A stretch of 56,250 nucleotides of DNA. It comes from Alphaproteobacteria bacterium (GTDB lineage: Bacteria; Pseudomonadota; Alphaproteobacteria; JAJFFI01). Position 1 is the first letter of the stretch. Each line of letters opens with the position of its first letter. Below are positions 48,061 through 56,250 of this stretch, piece after piece. Both the position numbers and the translations under genes were made by a program. The notes below the pieces were generated by a model that saw nothing but the letters and a program-made list of their open reading frames with translations, did not search any database and had not been told where the DNA came from. The DNA lies in NCBI GenBank assembly GCA_030066595.1, contig JASJBI010000016.1, forward strand, positions 1 to 56,250, given 5' to 3'.

Positions 48061-50727
48061 TCAGCGTGCGAACTGCTCGATGCGCTTTCGGATCTGGTCC
48101 GGTATCTGATAGCCCTCCAATTGTTGCCGCAGGATCTCGTCCAGCCGGCCGCTGACGTTCAGGTTCAACGCGATCGGATAGCCGTCGTAGAGGTCCGGGT
48201 TGCGGCCCTTGATGTGCAGCGTGACGACCGTTTCACCGCCAAGCTGTCGATTGAGGGTCAGGCTGAGCGAGTCGTATTGAAAGTTCTCAAGCGCCTTGAG
48301 CGCCAGGGCCATGCCTTCGCCGCCGGCCGCCAGCGCACCGGGATAGGCCGCGGGCGCGTAGCTGAGCCGGCCCGGTTCGCGAACGGCGAGCCTGCCGTCC
48401 CGGATCACCACGTCCTTGCCGACAATCGTAACCGGCACCTTGCCATCGAGGATGCCCGTCACGGAGAGGCCCTCCAGCCCGGCCAAGCCGACCAGCCGGC
48501 CGAAATCCACGTCGGCCACTTCGAGCAGGATGGTCTGCCGGGCAGCATGCGGATCCGCGACGAAATCCTTGGCGAACACGCGGCCGCCGGCGACTCGCCA
48601 GGTCATGTTGTCGACGTGGACGCGCCCCTTCCGGTCGATGCGCAACTTGACCAAACCATCGGTCAGGGGAACGCCGAGGTCGAGCGCGGCGACGGCGATC
48701 TCCTGCGCGCGCGGCCCTCGTTTGCGCTGTCGACTGTCGAACGCAAGCACGCCATTGAGCTGCCGCAGGGAGATGCCGCCGAACTTGGCCGACAGGTTCT
48801 CGACCAAGAGCTCGGCATCACCGGCCGCGGACCCTTCGCCCCAGGCGGCCTTGCCGACCAAGGCGAGCTCGCCGGACGACTCGTCGACGATGCCGCGCAG
48901 CACCGGGAACAGCGCTTCCGGCCCGGCGATGCCGACGCCGAAGACCAGCCGGCGCAGGCGGGCCTCGGCGCTTCCGGCGCCCGAGGCGAGATCGTGACGG
49001 CCGGTCAGCGTCGCCGCCAGTCGCCCCGACCGGTCCGCCACGGTCGCCTCGATCCTGAGCGTACCGTCGTCGCGCAGGACACGGCCTTCGAGGCCCAGCG
49101 GCACGATCGCGGCGGGGCGCACCCGGTGGCTAATCTCGGCAACGGAAATGTCCGCGAGCGGGACATCGTCCGCGGGGGACGGCGCGATCCGCAGCGTGCC
49201 GCCGATGCCCGCAAGGCTGATCTGCCAATCAGGCACGTCCAGCTCGCCCATGTCGAGCTCCACGCTACCGTCGTAGTCGGCACCGGCGAGGCCCCCGGCC
49301 AAACGGACTCGCGGCAACCGGCCCTCCAGCCGGAGTCGCTGGCCCTCGGTTTGCAGACGTCCCGAAAACGGGACCGGGTCGACCAGAAGATCGTGGGTGA
49401 CCTCGAACCCGTCTTCCGCAGCCGCGGCTTGCAGGACCGGTGCGTCGGCCCTGCCGAGGCGGAGGATCAAATCCTTGTCGACGGTCACGCGGCCGCCGTC
49501 CTCCGTGCCCAGGGCGAGCCCAGACAAGGTGAGCGTGCTGGGCCCGTCGAGTTGCATGGCCAACCGGTCGCCGCCGCCATCGAGACGGCCCTGCAAGGTG
49601 GCGGAGATCTTCGCCGCCGACAGCGGCCCAACCTTGGTCAGGCCGCTGGCGGCGTCGACCGAGATCGTGCCCGCGACCGCATCGGGCGTGCCCGACAAGT
49701 CGAGCCTGAAATCCGCCATGGTCTGCCCCTCGATGCGGAGGTCCCCTGGCAGCGCTGCGGCCTGCCACAGGTCCGCCCCGGGATCGGCGCGGATCTTGCC
49801 CTCGAGCGATAGCCGCAGCGGCCCGGCCCGCGGAGCAAAGGTGACATCGACCTCGGCGCTGGCCTTTTCATCCGCGGCGGCCGTCTTGAGACTGCCGCGG
49901 AGATCCGTCCCGTCGAGGGTCGCGGCGCCCGTGGTCGTCCCAAGCAGGATCCCGTGCGCCTCGGCACCCGCCGCGGACAGGCGCGCCCGCACCTTGGGCG
50001 GCTGCGCGTGGGCACCGCCGCTGAACTCCACGTCGCCGCCCAGGCCCCGAACCGAGAGCCTGGGACTGAAGGCCAGATCCGAAGGTTCCGCGACGAAGCG
50101 GCCGCGGATGCCGCCGTCGGGCGCGTAGGTGAGATCGAGCTCGCCCGGGATCTGGCCCGGTGCCGCTTCCAGACCGAGGCGTGCTTTGACCGACAGGCCG
50201 CCGGCCTCGCCGGGCGCCGTCACCGCGTCCGCCCACACGGCAACCGGCCCCAGCGGCGTGGCGAGATCGACCCGCGCACCCCGCAGGTTGAGCGGGGGCA
50301 GCGCGGCCGGGGCAGCCGCATCGCCGGGACCTCCCGCGAGGACCGGATCCAGCTCCCCCAAGGAGACGCCGTCCGGTCCGACGGTTGCCTGGACGCGCAG
50401 GCCGTCGACCGTCGCTCGCCGCAGCCGGCCGTCCAGCAGTTCGCTCAACGCATAGGCCACCTCGACGCGATCGGCGACGACGGTGTGATCCCGACCGACG
50501 CGCACGTCCGCAAGCACGGCGCGGTCGAAGCCCACCGCCTCCGCCCGAAGATCGACATGGAGCCCGATGGGATCGGCGATCAGGGCCACCAGGGCCTGTT
50601 CCAGAATGGCGTGCCGGGCGATCCAGAGCGCCGCGCCGGCCGCCAGGATGGCGACCAGCAGGCCAAGCATGAACCGCCGGAACGCGCCGCCCTTCGCTTG
50701 GACCTCTGTCGTCTTATCGGTCGCCAT
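48061..50727 (-). CDS. ydbH: YdbH-family intermembrane phospholipid transport protein (AsmA-like)
   Basis: An 888-residue protein with one N-terminal membrane helix (about 19-38) and a very long periplasmic beta-rich region. Repeated beta patterns (LRGARVDLATPLGPVAVWAD, LRIEGQTMADFRLDLSG) fit a beta-taco lipid groove of the TamB/YhdP/YdbH group, and the C-terminal ~200 residues (ALKALENFQYDSLSLTLNRQLGGETVVTLHIKGRNPDLYDGYPIALNLNVSG) are the conserved YdbH 'dicarboxylate transport' domain. It is the first gene of ydbH-ynbE-ydbL. A strong terminator just upstream (50763-50793) separates it from the cox genes. Its role is envelope lipid flow from inner to outer membrane. Confidence 0.9.
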   Translation of the reverse strand: MATDKTTEVQAKGGAFRRFMLGLLVAILAAGAALWIARHAILEQALVALIADPIGLHVDLRAEAVGFDRAVLADVRVGRDHTVVADRVEVAYALSELLDGRLRRATVDGLRVQATVGPDGVSLGELDPVLAGGPGDAAAPAALPPLNLRGARVDLATPLGPVAVWADAVTAPGEAGGLSVKARLGLEAAPGQIPGELDLTYAPDGGIRGRFVAEPSDLAFSPRLSVRGLGGDVEFSGGAHAQPPKVRARLSAAGAEAHGILLGTTTGAATLDGTDLRGSLKTAAADEKASAEVDVTFAPRAGPLRLSLEGKIRADPGADLWQAAALPGDLRIEGQTMADFRLDLSGTPDAVAGTISVDAASGLTKVGPLSAAKISATLQGRLDGGGDRLAMQLDGPSTLTLSGLALGTEDGGRVTVDKDLILRLGRADAPVLQAAAAEDGFEVTHDLLVDPVPFSGRLQTEGQRLRLEGRLPRVRLAGGLAGADYDGSVELDMGELDVPDWQISLAGIGGTLRIAPSPADDVPLADISVAEISHRVRPAAIVPLGLEGRVLRDDGTLRIEATVADRSGRLAATLTGRHDLASGAGSAEARLRRLVFGVGIAGPEALFPVLRGIVDESSGELALVGKAAWGEGSAAGDAELLVENLSAKFGGISLRQLNGVLAFDSRQRKRGPRAQEIAVAALDLGVPLTDGLVKLRIDRKGRVHVDNMTWRVAGGRVFAKDFVADPHAARQTILLEVADVDFGRLVGLAGLEGLSVTGILDGKVPVTIVGKDVVIRDGRLAVREPGRLSYAPAAYPGALAAGGEGMALALKALENFQYDSLSLTLNRQLGGETVVTLHIKGRNPDLYDGYPIALNLNVSGRLDEILRQQLEGYQIPDQIRKRIEQFAR

Positions 50728-50762
50728 GCCGTGAGCTTAGCGCGGTGCGGAACACGCGCGAG

Positions 50763-50793
50763 AAAAAAGGCCGGGGCATGTGCCGCCCCGGCC
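50763..50793 (-). terminator. Rho-independent terminator after coxM
   Basis: Read on the minus strand, GGCCGGGGC (50793-50785) and GCCCCGGCC pair in a 9-bp G+C-only stem with a short loop, followed by TTTTTT (50768-50763). It lies 23 bases after the coxM stop and 36 bases before the ydbH start, and should end the coxGSLM transcript. Confidence 0.88.
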
Positions 50794-50815
50794 CAACGCG
50801 TAACGGACTGGCCGC

Positions 50816-51610
50816 CTATTGCGCCGCGGCCACGGCCCGCTTGGCCATGACTGAGACCAGATGGGCCCGGTACGCGGCGCTGGCATGCAAGTCGTTGTTG
50901 AGATCGTCCGCCGGGACGGAGATCCCATCGAGCGCCTCCGCCGAGAAGCTGCCCGCCAACGCCTGCTCCATTTCGCTCGCACGGAACACGCAGGATCCGG
51001 CGCCCGTGACCGCGACCCGCACGCCGCCCGACGTCTCGGCCACCAGCACGCCGACGATGGCGTAGCGCGAGGCCGGGTTCGGAAACTTCGCGTAGCCGGC
51101 CCGTTGCGGCTTGGGAAAGCGGACTGCGGTGACGATCTCGCCGTCCGTGAGCGCGGTCTCGAACATGCCGGTGAAGAAGTCGTCGGCCGCGATCTCCCGT
51201 TGATTGGTTGTCACCGTCGCGCCGAGGCCGAGCACCGCGGCGGGATAATCGGCCGCCGGATCGTTGTTCGCGATCGAGCCGCCGAGCGTGCCCTTGTTGC
51301 GCACCTGCGGGTCGCCGATCGCCTCGGCCAATGCGGCGAGGGCGGGGATCGCGCCCTGGACCTCGGCCGAGCCCGCGACCGCGGCATGGGGCGTGCCGGC
51401 GCCGACCACCACGGCGTCGCCTTCGACGCGGATGCCCTTGAGCTCGGCGATGGCGCCCAGATCGACCACGTCCGAGGGACTGGCGAGCCGCTGCTTGAGC
51501 GTCGGGATCAACGTCTGGCCCCCGGCCATCAGCGCGCCGTCGTCAGCCTTGCTCACCAGCTCCGCCGCTTCGGCGACCGAGCTGGGGCGGTGATACTCGA
51601 ATTCGTACAT
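50816..51610 (-). CDS. coxM: Cox-type Mo hydroxylase FAD-binding (medium) subunit
   Basis: A 264-residue CoxM/CutM family flavoprotein. The two FAD motifs are [13 protein letters not shown] (near residue 34) and [16 protein letters not shown] (near residue 109). The substrate-channel and C-terminal CO-dehydrogenase flavoprotein domain follow ([27 protein letters not shown]). It passes electrons from the [2Fe-2S] clusters of CoxS to an acceptor. It lies 13 bases after coxL. A strong terminator follows. Confidence 0.93.
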   Translation of the reverse strand: MYEFEYHRPSSVAEAAELVSKADDGALMAGGQTLIPTLKQRLASPSDVVDLGAIAELKGIRVEGDAVVVGAGTPHAAVAGSAEVQGAIPALAALAEAIGDPQVRNKGTLGGSIANNDPAADYPAAVLGLGATVTTNQREIAADDFFTGMFETALTDGEIVTAVRFPKPQRAGYAKFPNPASRYAIVGVLVAETSGGVRVAVTGAGSCVFRASEMEQALAGSFSAEALDGISVPADDLNNDLHASAAYRAHLVSVMAKRAVAAAQ

Positions 51611-51623
51611 CTCTCTCCTCCCT

Positions 51624-54008
51624 CTACTCGGCCGCGGCCTGGGTCTGGGCCGCCTGGATCGCCTGCCACACCCTTTGCGGCGTCGCCGGCATGGCGATGT
51701 CGGTCACGCCCAGCGGCTCCAGCGCATGGACCACCGCGTTGATCACCGCGGGCGGCGAGCCGATCGCGCCGACCTCGCCGACGCCCTTCACGCCCAGCGG
51801 ATTGTGGGTGCAGAGCGTCATCTCGTGGCTGACATGGAAGGACGGCACGTTGTCCGCCCGGGGCATGGTGTAGTCCATGTAGGAGCCGGTCAGCAGTTGG
51901 CCGGATTCCTGGTCATAGGCGCAGCTCTCGAGCAAGGCCTGGCCGATGCCCTGGGCGACCCCGCCATGCACCTGGCCCTCGACGATCATCGGGTTGATCA
52001 CGCGGCCGACGTCGTCCACGGCCGTGAAGTTCACCACCTCGACCACGCCCGTGTCCGGATCGACCTCCACCTCGCAGACGTGGCAGCCGCCCGGGAAGGT
52101 GAAGTTGGTGGGATCGTAGAAGGCCTGCTCCTCGAGCCCCGGCTCCAGCTCCTCGATCGGGTAGTTGTGGGGCACGTAGGCGGTGAGCGCCACCTCGGCC
52201 AGGGTCGTCGACTTGTCCGTGCCGCTAACGGTGAAGGCGCCGTCCTTGAACTCGATGTCGGCCTCCGACGCCTCCATCAGATGGGCGGCGATCTTCTTGC
52301 CCTTGGCGATGATCTTGTCCATCGCCTTGATCAGCGCGGTGCCGCCCACGGCGAGCGAGCGCGAGCCGTAGGTGCCCATGCCGAAGGGCACCTTGGCGGT
52401 GTCGCCATGCACGATCTCGACGCTCTCGAGGGGCACCCCGAGCTGGTCGGCGACCAGCTGGGAGAAGGTCGTCTCGTGTCCCTGGCCGTGGCTGTGCGAG
52501 CCGGTGAACACGGTCACCGAGCCGGTCGGATGCACCCGGACGTTGGCGGACTCGTAAAGCCCGGCGCGGGCGCCGACCGAACCGACCACCGCCGACGGCG
52601 CGATGCCGCAGGCCTCGAGATAAGTGGAGATGCCGATGCCGCGCAGCTTGCCGCGCTCGGCCGCCTCCTGCCGCCGGAACTCGAAACCGTCCCATTCCGC
52701 GTGGCGCAGCGCCGTGTCCAGGGTCGCCTGGTAGTCGCCGCTGTCGTACTGCACCACCACCGGCGTCTGATAGGGGAAGGCGTCCTTGGGAATGAAGTTG
52801 CGCCGCCGGATCTCGACCCGGTCGATGCCGGTCACCCGCGCGGCCACGTCGACCAGCCGCTCGAGCAGATAGGTCGCCTCCGGCCGTCCGGCGCCGCGAT
52901 AGGCGTCCACCGGCACGGTGTTGGTGAACACCGCCCGCACATTGCAGTAGATCTGCGGCGTCGTGTACGTACCCGCGAGCAACAGCGCGTATAGGTATGT
53001 CGGGATGCTGGGCGCGAAGGTCGAGAGATAGGCGCCCATATTCGCGTCCGTATGCACGCGCAGCGCCAGGAACTTGCCGTCGCCGTCGAGCGCCAGCTCC
53101 GCATGGGTCACATGGTCGCGACCGTGGGCGTCGGACATGAAGGACTCCGAGCGCTCGGCCGTCCATTTGACCGGCCGTTGGAGCTTGCCGGCAGCCCAGG
53201 TGACGATTGCTTCCTCGGCGTAGTGGTAGATCTTCGAGCCGAAGCCGCCGCCCACATCCGGCGCATAGACCCGCAGCTTGTGCTCGGGAATGCTGAGCAC
53301 GAAAGCCCCCATCAAGAGCCGGATGACATGCGGGTTCTGGCTCGTGGTGTAGAGGGTGTAATCGCCGCTCGCCGGATCGTAGTCGCCGATCGCCGCGCGC
53401 GGCTCGATGGCGTTGGGGATCAGCCGGTTGTTGGTGATGTCGATGCTGGCGACGTGGGCGGCCTGGCCAAAAGCGGCCTCGACCGCGGCCTGATCGCCGA
53501 GCTCCCAGTCGTAGCAGATGTTTCCCGGCGCCTCGTCCCAGACCTGCGGTGCGCCGTCCTTGAGCGCATCGGCGATGGACGTTGCCGGCGACAGCTCCGC
53601 GTAGTCCACCTCGACCAGCTCGGCCGCGTCCCGCGCCTGGTCCTTGCTCTCGGCGATGACCACCGCGATCTGATCGCCGACATGGCGGACCCGATCCGCC
53701 ACCAACGCCGGATGCGGCGGCTCCTTCATCGGCTCGCCGTGCTTGTCGGTGACCTGCCAGCCGCAGGGGACGCCGCCGACGCCATCCGCCGCCAGGTCGG
53801 CGCCGGTGAACACGGCGACGACACCGGGCGCGTTCTTGGCCGCGTCGGTATCGACAGATCGGATGTCCGCCGAGGCGTGCGGCGAGCGCACGATCCAGGC
53901 GTAAAGCTGGCCGGGCCGATTGATGTCGTCGGTATAGGTCCCGCGACCGGTGAGAAAGCGGAAATCTTCCTTGCGCTTGACGGCTGCGCCGATGCCGAAT
54001 TCCGTCAT
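51624..54008 (-). CDS. coxL: Cox-type Mo hydroxylase large subunit, form II
   Basis: A 794-residue xanthine-oxidase-family large subunit that holds the molybdopterin cofactor. [45 protein letters not shown] and the catalytic Glu in GEVGAIG are all present. Residues 369-375 read AYRGAGR. That is the form II signature; form I CoxL, the proven CO-oxidising type, reads AYXCSFR with an essential cysteine that holds the Cu-S-Mo site. So CO oxidation is not supported, and the substrate is unknown. It lies four bases after coxS. Confidence 0.92.
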   Translation of the reverse strand: MTEFGIGAAVKRKEDFRFLTGRGTYTDDINRPGQLYAWIVRSPHASADIRSVDTDAAKNAPGVVAVFTGADLAADGVGGVPCGWQVTDKHGEPMKEPPHPALVADRVRHVGDQIAVVIAESKDQARDAAELVEVDYAELSPATSIADALKDGAPQVWDEAPGNICYDWELGDQAAVEAAFGQAAHVASIDITNNRLIPNAIEPRAAIGDYDPASGDYTLYTTSQNPHVIRLLMGAFVLSIPEHKLRVYAPDVGGGFGSKIYHYAEEAIVTWAAGKLQRPVKWTAERSESFMSDAHGRDHVTHAELALDGDGKFLALRVHTDANMGAYLSTFAPSIPTYLYALLLAGTYTTPQIYCNVRAVFTNTVPVDAYRGAGRPEATYLLERLVDVAARVTGIDRVEIRRRNFIPKDAFPYQTPVVVQYDSGDYQATLDTALRHAEWDGFEFRRQEAAERGKLRGIGISTYLEACGIAPSAVVGSVGARAGLYESANVRVHPTGSVTVFTGSHSHGQGHETTFSQLVADQLGVPLESVEIVHGDTAKVPFGMGTYGSRSLAVGGTALIKAMDKIIAKGKKIAAHLMEASEADIEFKDGAFTVSGTDKSTTLAEVALTAYVPHNYPIEELEPGLEEQAFYDPTNFTFPGGCHVCEVEVDPDTGVVEVVNFTAVDDVGRVINPMIVEGQVHGGVAQGIGQALLESCAYDQESGQLLTGSYMDYTMPRADNVPSFHVSHEMTLCTHNPLGVKGVGEVGAIGSPPAVINAVVHALEPLGVTDIAMPATPQRVWQAIQAAQTQAAAE

Positions 54009-54012
54009 TGCC

Positions 54013-54483
<471 letters not shown>

Positions 54484-54615
54484 ACGCTTCTCCCTGTTGT
54501 GGGGTGCGCCCGGCCTGGCCGTGCTCTCGGCCGCCCTGGCCACCCCCCTTCTTGCGCGATTGCCGGCAGTGTCCCGCGCCGCGCGGAATTGGTCAAGGCG
54601 GGAGGGCGGCGGGAC

Positions 54616-55212
54616 CTAACCCCCCGTCCCGAAGGCCGCCAACAGCAGGATGACGAGCACGATGACCGCGGCGACCCAGACCCAGGGGCTGACGCCGCGG
54701 CGCTTCTCCTTGACCTCGTCGGCCGCGGCGATCGCCGCCTCGGCGGGCGTTGCCGCGGCGGCCGGGGCGGCTTCGGGCTCGAGCGCGGCCTTGAAGTTCG
54801 AAAAGAACTCGTCCGCCATCTTACGGGCCGCGCCGTCGACGATGCGCGAGCCGATCTGCGCCAGCTTGCCGCCGACCGCGGCGTGCACCTTGTAGCTCAA
54901 GAGCGTGCCGTCGCCGTCCGGCGCGAGGGCGACGTCCGCACTGCCCTTGGCGAAGCCCGCGGCTCCGCCCTTGCCTTCGCCCGAGATGGTGTAGCTCGCC
55001 GGCGGGTTCACGTTGGAGAGCTGCACGGCGCCGGCAAATGCGGCGCTGACCGGGCCCACCTTGGCCTTGACCTTGGCGTTGAACTCCGTGTCCGAGACCT
55101 TGTTGAGCTCCTGACAGCCTGGGATCGCCTGCTTCAGTATCTCGGGGTCGTTGAGCGCGTCCCAAACGGTCTGGGCCGGCGCGGCGATGCGATATTCTCC
55201 GGTCATGTCCAT
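54616..55212 (-). CDS. coxG: CoxG-like SRPBCC protein
   Basis: A 198-residue protein. The first ~150 residues form an SRPBCC/CoxG domain (MTGEYRIAAPAQTVWDALNDPEILKQAIPGCQELNK; SNVNPPASYTISGEGKGGAAGFAKGSADVAL). A C-terminal hydrophobic segment (about 175-193, VWVAAVIVLVILLLAAFG) anchors it to the membrane. CoxG proteins help recruit CO-dehydrogenase-type enzymes to the membrane. The ATG at 55212 is preceded by GAGGGGAGG. It is the first gene of the cox run, 132 bases before coxS. Confidence 0.9.
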   Translation of the reverse strand: MDMTGEYRIAAPAQTVWDALNDPEILKQAIPGCQELNKVSDTEFNAKVKAKVGPVSAAFAGAVQLSNVNPPASYTISGEGKGGAAGFAKGSADVALAPDGDGTLLSYKVHAAVGGKLAQIGSRIVDGAARKMADEFFSNFKAALEPEAAPAAAATPAEAAIAAADEVKEKRRGVSPWVWVAAVIVLVILLLAAFGTGG

Positions 55213-55478
55213 GGTGCGCCTCCCCTCAATGGTCTTATCAGTCCCCGTTGCTGCGAACCTATCCATCTGTCCTAAAGCCGGCAAGTATCAGCCGGTCATG
55301 CAGCAGGCGTGCATGCGCTGCTTTGCGGGTTCCGCGCCGTGAGCGCGCCGCTCGCAATGTCGGAATTGGCGCTATGTCGGGCAAGGCGGCTCGCGCTGAC
55401 GGCCGCTCGCACGAAGATCAAGATTGCCAGGTTGTCCAGGGCGCCCGCGACGCGCCTGGCGAGCCGGCGTCTCGTGTC

Positions 55479-55838
55479 TCAGCGGTGCCGGTGGTGGCGG
55501 CGGCGCATGTCGCCGAAAATGGCCCCGCCAACCGCACCCGCAGCGGCGCCCTTGCCGGCGTCTCCCGCAATCCCTCCGATGATGGCGCCCCTGGCCGCGC
55601 CGCGGGCCGCATCTCCGGCCGGCGTCGTCTGCTCCGGTGGCGGCTCCATGCCGCCGAATACGGCGCCGCCGACCGCACCGGCCGCGGCGCCCTTGCCGGC
55701 GTCGCCGGCGATCCCACCGATTACCGCGCCGCCGGCCGCGCCGCGGGCCGCGTTGCCCACGGTCGAGCTCCGCTCCGCCGACGCACTCGTCAGCACGAGC
55801 GACGTGAAGCAGGCTGCCAATGCCACAATCACTCTCAT
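55479..55838 (-). CDS. Glycine-zipper secreted protein with internal duplication
   Basis: A 119-residue exported protein (signal peptide cut near SASAE). Two copies of a ~38-residue glycine-zipper unit are visible: GNAARGAAGGAVIGGIAGDA (29-48) then GKGAAAGAVGGAVFGGM, and GDAARGAARGAIIGGIAGDA then GKGAAAGAVGGAIFGDM. The short spacer between them is MEPPPEQTTP; the C-terminus is basic (RRRHHRHR). Glycine zippers pack as helix hairpins in membranes, so an outer-membrane or envelope role is likely. Lies alone between the cox operon and the end gene; not recognised beyond that. Confidence 0.75.
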   Translation of the reverse strand: MRVIVALAACFTSLVLTSASAERSSTVGNAARGAAGGAVIGGIAGDAGKGAAAGAVGGAVFGGMEPPPEQTTPAGDAARGAARGAIIGGIAGDAGKGAAAGAVGGAIFGDMRRRHHRHR

Positions 55839-55877
55839 TTGATCACCTCCGATGCTGGTCTATGGCGGCCGCGCGGT

Positions 55878-56250
55878 TCACAGCGTCGTGCACGAGCCGA
55901 AGACGACAAATCCGTGGCCTTGCCGTGCGGAGGAAGCGGTCATCCGTCCGCTCGACCGCTGAATCGTGGCGATCCAAACAGTGCCCGCGTCGGCGCCCTG
56001 GATGACGAGATCGTCGCTGCGCGGATCGACGCTCCGGATCTTCGACGTGCGCCGCGCGCCGCCCTCGAGGACGCTCTCCACCACTTTGTCCTGCAGGTCG
56101 ATGCGCAGGAAGACCGGCAGGTTGAACCGGACGGCGGACCCCTGAGCGCAGGTCCCGGTTTCCGAGCACTGCGCGACCTCCGTCGCCGCGCAAATGATCG
56201 GTGTGTTCGGTATGCCTTCCTCGGCTGCGGCGCCGAGGGTCGGCAATAGG
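55878..56250 (-). CDS. Secreted protein, N-terminus outside the window
   Basis: The frame is open to the right edge, so only the C-terminal part is seen (about 120 residues). A TTG at 56246 could be read as a start, but the open frame continues to 56250 and a signal peptide probably lies beyond. Features are: GIPNTPIICAATEVAQCSETGTCAQG (three cysteines in a short space), a beta-rich body (LPVFLRIDLQDKVVESVLEG, DDLVIQGADAGTVWIATIQ) and a final Cys in GSCTTL. It may be a small disulfide-bonded beta-barrel or sandwich protein. I do not recognise it. Confidence 0.6.
   Translation of the reverse strand, partial: LLPTLGAAAEEGIPNTPIICAATEVAQCSETGTCAQGSAVRFNLPVFLRIDLQDKVVESVLEGGARRTSKIRSVDPRSDDLVIQGADAGTVWIATIQRSSGRMTASSARQGHGFVVFGSCTTL

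Noticed and set aside
55400..55470. Sigma-54 promoter upstream of coxG
   Set aside because: A TGGC element exists on the minus strand but the downstream TTGC is not at the required spacing.

Overview
The window is a contiguous piece of a high-GC (roughly two-thirds G+C) alphaproteobacterial chromosome, most like Rhodospirillales or a relative. The evidence is the gene-order blocks rplM-rpsI-argC and aminotransferase-hom-glpX-recJ, a class I polyhydroxybutyrate synthase, a redox-type CyaC adenylate cyclase, ECF sigma and histidine kinase styles typical of this class, and a Cox-type molybdenum hydroxylase cluster. Coding density is about 90% and most genes are ordinary housekeeping or metabolic genes. 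There is no CRISPR array, prophage or rRNA operon; one tRNA (Glu, TTC) is present.

Layout. 1-2 kb: the end of a SAM methyltransferase, two intergenic palindromic repeats, then a divergent SDR/thioesterase pair sharing a perfect 18-bp palindrome of LiuR type. 2-6 kb: rplM-rpsI with promoter and terminator, two small paralogous unknown genes, argC and a gamma-carbonic anhydrase. 6-8.6 kb: phaC divergent from an OmpA-like lipoprotein. 8.7-17.6 kb: an amino-acid and central metabolism run (alaC-like aminotransferase, hom, glpX, recJ, GST, MetE-like protein, small membrane protein, ispG). 17.8-23.8 kb: a membrane PAS histidine kinase, tRNA-Glu, a CapA-family protein, a CBS protein, an aldo/keto reductase and a Cys-rich periplasmic protein. 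23.9-26.6 kb: an FHA protein and a six-PASTA membrane protein in one operon, with no kinase. 26.8-34.4 kb: pncB, a six-PAS cytoplasmic histidine kinase, pcm, a Sel1 protein and a DUF4189-like protein. 34.4-38 kb: a ferredoxin/haem-type adenylate cyclase next to an EF-hand/ECF sigma/anti-sigma operon. 38-41.8 kb: a hydrolase, a cysteine desulfurase and an IS5-like remnant enclosing an unknown cargo gene. 41.8-55.2 kb: a Cox-type molybdenum hydroxylase region, all on the minus strand except ynfA: coxG-coxS-coxL-coxM, then ydbH-ynbE-ydbL, then coxD-coxE, then a split xdhC pair and a molybdopterin-binding/NTP-transferase fusion. The right end holds a glycine-zipper protein and a truncated secreted protein.

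How they fit together. The Cox genes encode a three-subunit Mo/FeS/FAD enzyme plus its maturation factors. The large subunit carries the AYRGAGR (form II) signature, so CO should not be assumed to be its substrate. The least conventional parts are the kinase-less PASTA/FHA pair, the phospholipid-transport operon ydbH-ynbE-ydbL lodged inside the cox cluster, the CTAG-flanked element with a cargo gene, and the paralogous pair between rpsI and argC. All functional statements are inferred from sequence motifs read by eye; no database search was run.
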